Shown: positions 60,034 through 64,000 of the stretch, one piece after another
How the letters are laid out: each line of letters begins with the position of its first letter
Numbering within the stretch: the first letter of the stretch is position 1
Assembly (NCBI GenBank): GCA_026545225.1
Contig: CM048845.1
Location: 55,280,033-55,344,032 of the forward strand
DNA length: 64,000 nucleotides
Reading direction: 5' to 3'
DNA from: Cornus controversa
Lineage: Eukaryota > Streptophyta > Magnoliopsida > Cornales > Cornaceae
Program-made: the position numbers and the translations under genes
Notes under the pieces: model-generated
Databases searched by the model: none
Seen by the model: the letters and a program-made list of their open reading frames with translations, nothing else
Told to the model about the DNA's origin: nothing

Positions 60034-60392
60034 TGATGTAGGACAGTTTTAGTAGGTTTCATATTATATATATCTATATATATATTTAATATTTTTTTTA
60101 GAGAAAGTTTAATTTTGGATACTAATTTTCTTTTATTTTAATTTCCTTTGGAAAATAGATTTCCTTTTCCTATTAGGATTAGGATTTCTACAAGTTTTCT
60201 TTTATTTTTAGGTTTTCCTATCTTTTAGGATTAGGATTTCTCTATTATAAATATATGTACTGCCAGTGGGCAAAAATCAGTCAATCAATTTATCAATAAT
60301 ATATCAATTGCTTCGCGATTTTCTTTTAACTTTGTGGATTCAAAGTTGTTTATCTTGTTCATGGGCAAACATTCATAGCTTCCGCTTTGTCA
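60034..60392 (+). repeat. 5' LTR of the gag-only element
   Basis: It starts TGATGTAGGACAG and ends CTTTGTCA. TATA box TATAAATAT at 60246-60254. Confidence 0.85.
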
Positions 60393-60589
60393 GTTGGTAT
60401 CAGAGCCTTGATTTACCCTGGTCTGATGGCAATTGGTTGTTTTGGTAGCACCCACTTTGTTGACGATGATCATAGAGTGAAGGCCCCTTGGGCAACCATA
60501 CAAGCTCAGGAATAGCAGTTTGGATGAATGGAATGTATGTTGCAGGGTCTCCAACAAGCTATCACTAAACTTGGGATTGGTGGAAACTA

Positions 60590-61180
60590 GGCTCGTGAAC
60601 CAGTTCGGGTTCGTGCCGATAATGTTCTTTGCGGCCAACCAAACATGGGTTATGTTCCTGTATATCCGCGTAGGCCTCTAGCCTATGAGGATTATTTCAA
60701 TGATGAGGAGTTTGGATTCAAAGGGGTCGCGATGAATCGATGTGATCAAGGTAGGCGCGACATAATCTATAGATATCTAGACAATCATGAGTTCTAAAGA
60801 AAACTTGATCTACTCATTTTTTGTGGAAGTTTTATTATTAAAGAAGTCTTGGAATGGCTTGAAGAAGTTGAAGAATTTTTTGAGTATTTTGATATACCTG
60901 AAAATGAGCAAGTTTTGCTTGTAGCCTTCAAATTTAAAAGATGTATTTCAGCTTGGTGGGATTAGACACAAACTAACTGAATGAGGCAAGAAAAAAAATG
61001 TGTGCAATCGTGGTACAAGATGAAAAGGTTGATAAAAGCTAAATTTATACCACCAGATTATAAGCAGACGATGTATAACAAATATCAGAATTATAGGAAA
61101 GAGGATATGTTTGTCAACGACTGCACGAAGTAGTTTGAAGGTAATTTTATTGGAATCACTAGTTATTTTAATGAGATTGA
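60590..61180 (+). pseudogene. Gypsy-type gag region (fossil)
   Basis: Blocks seen are GFKGVAMNRCDQ (about 60713-60750), then EVLEWLEEVEEFFEYFDIPE (about 60844-60903), QVLLVAFKFKRCISAWWD (60910-60963), SWYKMKRLIKAKFIPPDYKQ (61012-61070) and YQNYRKEDMFVNDCTK (61082-61130). This is the standard retrotransposon-gag domain order of plant chromovirus-like gags. A few interruptions. Confidence 0.82.
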
Positions 61181-61214
61181 TTGTAAGAAAAATTCTATTG
61201 TTTCACCTCTTGTA

Positions 61215-61811
61215 ATGGAAGATTACAAAGAAAATGATTTTGACGCCGAATTAAGTGATGATCAAAACAACAAAAATCTCAAATTGCATGTTCAAAAGGA
61301 GGTGGAAGAATATGTTGATATCAATGATAATTTGGAAGAACAATTAGTCACAAAAGTTTCCTGTGATTCCTTGTTGTTCAAAAAAGTCGAAGAGGATGAA
61401 GGCATGGAGCATGGGGACACTTACAACATAGACCCATATTCAAGGAGTCAAGGTAATGACGTGACACAAGAGTTTGAGCACACGATTAAATATGCTAAGG
61501 ATGCTTCCATGGTTTGCACCAAGAATGAGGATGATGATGTTATCCATGAGACCCTAGTTGATGGTTATTCTAACATGGATGTTCACTCAAAAATTATTCC
61601 AGTATGTTCCTTATTCACCAAAACGCTTGAGTGGCCACTTAAATGTGGAGAAAAGGTAAACTTTATAGTTACCAGAATGATACGATCAAGCATTAAAATT
61701 TGGGATCTTGGCATTAAAAGTGAATTTCAGTCATATGGAGTATCAAGTGGTGTCATTGAGAAGTTGGAAAAAAGGAAAAAAATGGGAGAAAATATTGAGG
61801 CAAGTTTATGA
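61215..61811 (+). CDS. Open frame of 198 residues in the gag-only element, function unknown
   Basis: The frame starts at MEDYKENDFDAELSDDQNNK. It is strongly acidic in the first two thirds (runs of E and D) and more basic at the end (RMIRSSIKIW, EKLEKRKKMGEN). No zinc knuckle, protease or RT motif. It lies directly after the gag domain and before the polypurine tract, a place where the parent element would have encoded the gag end or gag-pol linker. I do not recognise a family. It is the longest open frame of the window, in an element with otherwise decayed coding sequence, which may be chance. Confidence 0.45.
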   Translation: MEDYKENDFDAELSDDQNNKNLKLHVQKEVEEYVDINDNLEEQLVTKVSCDSLLFKKVEEDEGMEHGDTYNIDPYSRSQGNDVTQEFEHTIKYAKDASMVCTKNEDDDVIHETLVDGYSNMDVHSKIIPVCSLFTKTLEWPLKCGEKVNFIVTRMIRSSIKIWDLGIKSEFQSYGVSSGVIEKLEKRKKMGENIEASL

Positions 61812-61922
61812 AGCTTTGAGTTCAAGTCTTGGGTGGTATAAAATTTTGTTCATACTCATATATGATGAGTCACTTTATTTTCAGCAAAACTCGAGGACGA
61901 GTTCTTTTGAAGTGGAGGAGAC

Positions 61923-62219
61923 TAATGTAGGACAGTTTTATTTTGGATACTAATTTTCTTTTATTTTAATTTCCTTCTAGAAATAGATTTCCTTTTCTTG
62001 TTAGGATTAGGATTTCTACAAGTTTCCTTTTGCTTTTAGGTTTCCCTGTCTTTTAGGATTAGGATTTCTCTATTATAAATATATGTACTCCATTGGGTAG
62101 AAATAAATCAATCAATTTATTAATAATATATCAATTGCTTTGAAATTTTCTTTTAACTTTGTGGATTCAAAGTTGTTTATTTTGTTCGTGCGCGAACATT
62201 TTTAGCTTTTGCACCGTCA
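61923..62219 (+). repeat. 3' LTR of the gag-only element
   Basis: It starts TAATGTAGGACAG after the purine tract and ends CACCGTCA. TATA box TATAAATAT at 62074-62082, as in the 5' LTR. Confidence 0.85.
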
Positions 62220-63547
62220 CTCACCATCCTCATCCACCAAAATGACACCATACACAAACTCACTGTCATAAGCAACCAAACAATCCCAAAACCATAGCCA
62301 ACAAAGTCTTTACTAAAACAACCATGATCAACCACCATCGTACACCCCCGTGACGTAAAACCCATGCTAAATTGAAACCTAAAACCCAGTTCATCATCAA
62401 GATTCATCACTCACTGCGAAGCTCCACCTTGGACTTCGCCTTTTGCATAATCTCTACTACTCTCTACAGTTGCATCGTCTCTATAAAGCAAAGTTCCACT
62501 ACCGAAACCACCATCCACTGAGTTCCATATATAGACTATCACCACCACTGAAACTCAAAAACCAATTCAAACACCGTTGCAATGAAGCCCCACTGCCGAA
62601 CCATAGTAGTATCCACCATTTGAGCCACTACAATAGCCTGCACCACCGCCACCTTCTCACTGGTCAGTGGTTGTTCTCTTCATCTCGGCATAACCATTAT
62701 TTTCACCATCGTGAAACGCTCGTCATTGCCAAAATAAAGACCCTCCTTGGTCCTCATCTTTGCCGTCATCTTCAACCGTCACTGAAGTCAAAGCTCATCA
62801 GCCTAGTTGCTACTATCGCACAGCCTAAGTCCACTGCCACTGCCACTGCCACGATCAACTCCAACCAACCCATATTGCAACACGCATCCATAGTTCAGCT
62901 CGCACTGTAATACACCCCCATATTTCAGTGTACACACATCTTTAACAAATTAACAAGCCACTACCATCCACACCAACTTCATTACCAAACTCCACGCTAA
63001 TGCCAATAGTAGAGCACTACAACACCATTGAAAACCTAGTTCAACTTTATCACCTCCATGATGAAGTTTCTTCTGACATCACCATGCATACACAGACCAT
63101 GATTGGGTTTGTCATCAGCTAAAACTGTAAAGAATGAGAGAATGAGAGGTTAGAGAGAGAAATAAGCATGTGATAGAGGGAACTCAAGAGAGAGAGAGAG
63201 AGTTTTGGGTCTGTCCATGGAGCTCACAAGAGATGAAAGTGCATATAGGTCTTCAAATTGTATCAATCTGGACCTTGGTAATGAGTGGCAATGATGATGG
63301 CATGGTGGTTGATGGAAGTTTTGTGATGTTTCTTAGTGGTCGCCAGAATTGGGTTGTTTCGGCACTGAGCTTCATTGGAGAACATAACCGATGATGGTGG
63401 TGGGGCCAAAAATGATGGCTTCCATGGTTGGTCGTAGAGTTGACGGCGGTGCTTCGGCCGGCCAATCTTGCAGAGGTTGAAGATGATGATGGGTCATTGA
63501 TGATGAACAGTATATGTGTGTATATTTATATATATTATATCTATAAT
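62220..63547. other. Spacer with strand composition switch, no supported gene
   Basis: The left part (to about 63130) is C/A/T-rich with many CCACCA/CATC runs. The right part (63170-63500) is G/A/T-rich with GATGATGG/GGTGG runs and a (GA)n stretch at about 63187-63203. The 155-residue frame at 62443-62910 is His/Ser/Leu-rich because of the composition and has no motif. Confidence 0.5.
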
Positions 63548-63735
63548 AATACAAATATAAATATATATGTTAAGAAAATACAAATATAACAAGAATAAAA
63601 TATACTGGTACATATATATAGAAATATTTATAAAAATACAAATATAAATATATATGTTAAGAAAATACAAATATAACAAGAATAAAATATATTAGTACAT
63701 ATGTATAGAAATATTTATAAAAATACATAAATATA
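63548..63735. repeat. AT-rich tandem repeat, 87-bp period, about 2.1 copies
   Basis: Repeats start AATACAAATATAAATATATA at 63548 and 63635, with a partial third at 63722. The two full copies are almost identical, so the duplication is probably recent. Confidence 0.9.
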
Positions 63736-64000
63736 TAATAATAATAATATAATATATATGATTGATAGTTTGGGAAGCCTATAAGCATGTTTGCCCGAGT
63801 TTTAATGTCAAAATGATCTGCAAAGACAATATTGTTAATTCACTTAAATGCAAAATTCTTGGTTTATAATTAATGATTTATTTAATTACTATGTTATTAT
63901 TGTATATGCTCTAACCTAATTGCAAGGACATATTGGGTATTTTCAATAAGAGGGTCATATTGGATAGTTTAATTTGAAGGGTAAATTAAGAATTTCATCT
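63736..64000. other. AT-rich spacer to window end
   Basis: Nothing recognised. Confidence 0.5.

Larger units (their letters stand above)
60034..62219 (+). mobile_element. Gag-only terminal-repeat element (TR-GAG-like), 2186 bp
   Basis: LTRs 60034-60392 and 61923-62219 flank a 1530-bp interior. A tRNA-iMet primer site lies at 60395-60406 and a purine tract GAAGTGGAGGAGAC at 61909-61922. Flanks CTCAT (60029-60033) and CTCAC (62220-62224) agree at four of five positions. The interior has a gypsy gag region (60590-61180) and an open frame of 198 residues (61215-61811) but no RT or integrase. It would need proteins of an autonomous relative. LTRs differ at about a tenth of positions by eye, and the 5' LTR is about 60 bp longer. 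It looks old. Confidence 0.88.

Noticed and set aside
62443-62910. 155-residue open frame as a possible host gene
   Set aside because: His/Ser/Leu-rich product explained by CCACCA/CATC composition, no motif, no intron or promoter context, next to an old insertion.
1-64000. tRNA or rRNA genes
   Set aside because: The only tRNA-like sequences I saw are 12-bp primer sites next to LTRs; no clover-leaf candidates or rRNA-like blocks were noticed by eye. A tRNAscan-SE run would settle it.

Overview
The window is repeat-rich plant intergenic DNA, most likely from an angiosperm (probably eudicot) with a large genome. The evidence is the set of plant-only retroelement lineages present (Tekay-like chromoviruses, Tat/Retand-like gypsy, a Sirevirus copia, a TRIM, gag-only terminal-repeat elements), the plant initiator-Met tRNA primer site TGGTATCAGAGC at many LTR ends, and the AT-rich spacer. 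I found no convincing host gene, no rRNA or tRNA gene and nothing bacterial. Nearly all coding sequence is decayed retroelement sequence, so the entries describe fossils.

Layout. 1-5504: minus-strand Tekay-like element with gag and a 2.67-kb 5' LTR; it leaves the window on the left. 5505-6031: leading part of another LTR. 6032-6601: a complete 570-bp TRIM with matching 5-bp target duplications. 6607-10738: internal region and 3' LTR of a gypsy derivative whose LTRs start TGAT (Athila-like, tentative). About 10750-19514: second minus-strand Tekay-like chromovirus with gag, protease, RT, RNase H, integrase and chromodomain regions. 19515 to about 29870: plus-strand Tat/Retand-type gypsy with an 80-bp tandem array and an antisense ORF downstream of pol, interrupted at 22930-24871 by a small terminal-repeat element. 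About 30200-34689: plus-strand gypsy with a long LTR that carries a 12-copy minisatellite.

34690-38795: mosaic spacer with a Tat LTR piece, a MITE-like element and a 400-bp fold-back. 38796-40451: Tat-type LTR and leader, then a tandem array with two hairpins per unit. 40452-51090: a 10.6-kb Sirevirus inserted into that array, itself holding a solo LTR (45407-46849) and a five-copy 347-bp array rich in polypurine tracts. 51231-58691: two TGAT-family LTRs flanking two Tat-type gag regions in opposite orientations. 60034-62219: a gag-only terminal-repeat element. The rest is AT-rich spacer.

Insertion order can be read in places: the solo-LTR element entered the Sirevirus, which entered the Tat-type array; the 22930 element entered the Tat element. 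A theme across families is clusters of short palindromes inside LTRs, with the core GATGCATC or TCGATTGATCGA, and one tandem array whose hairpin stems differ by paired changes. These are the observations I would follow up first.
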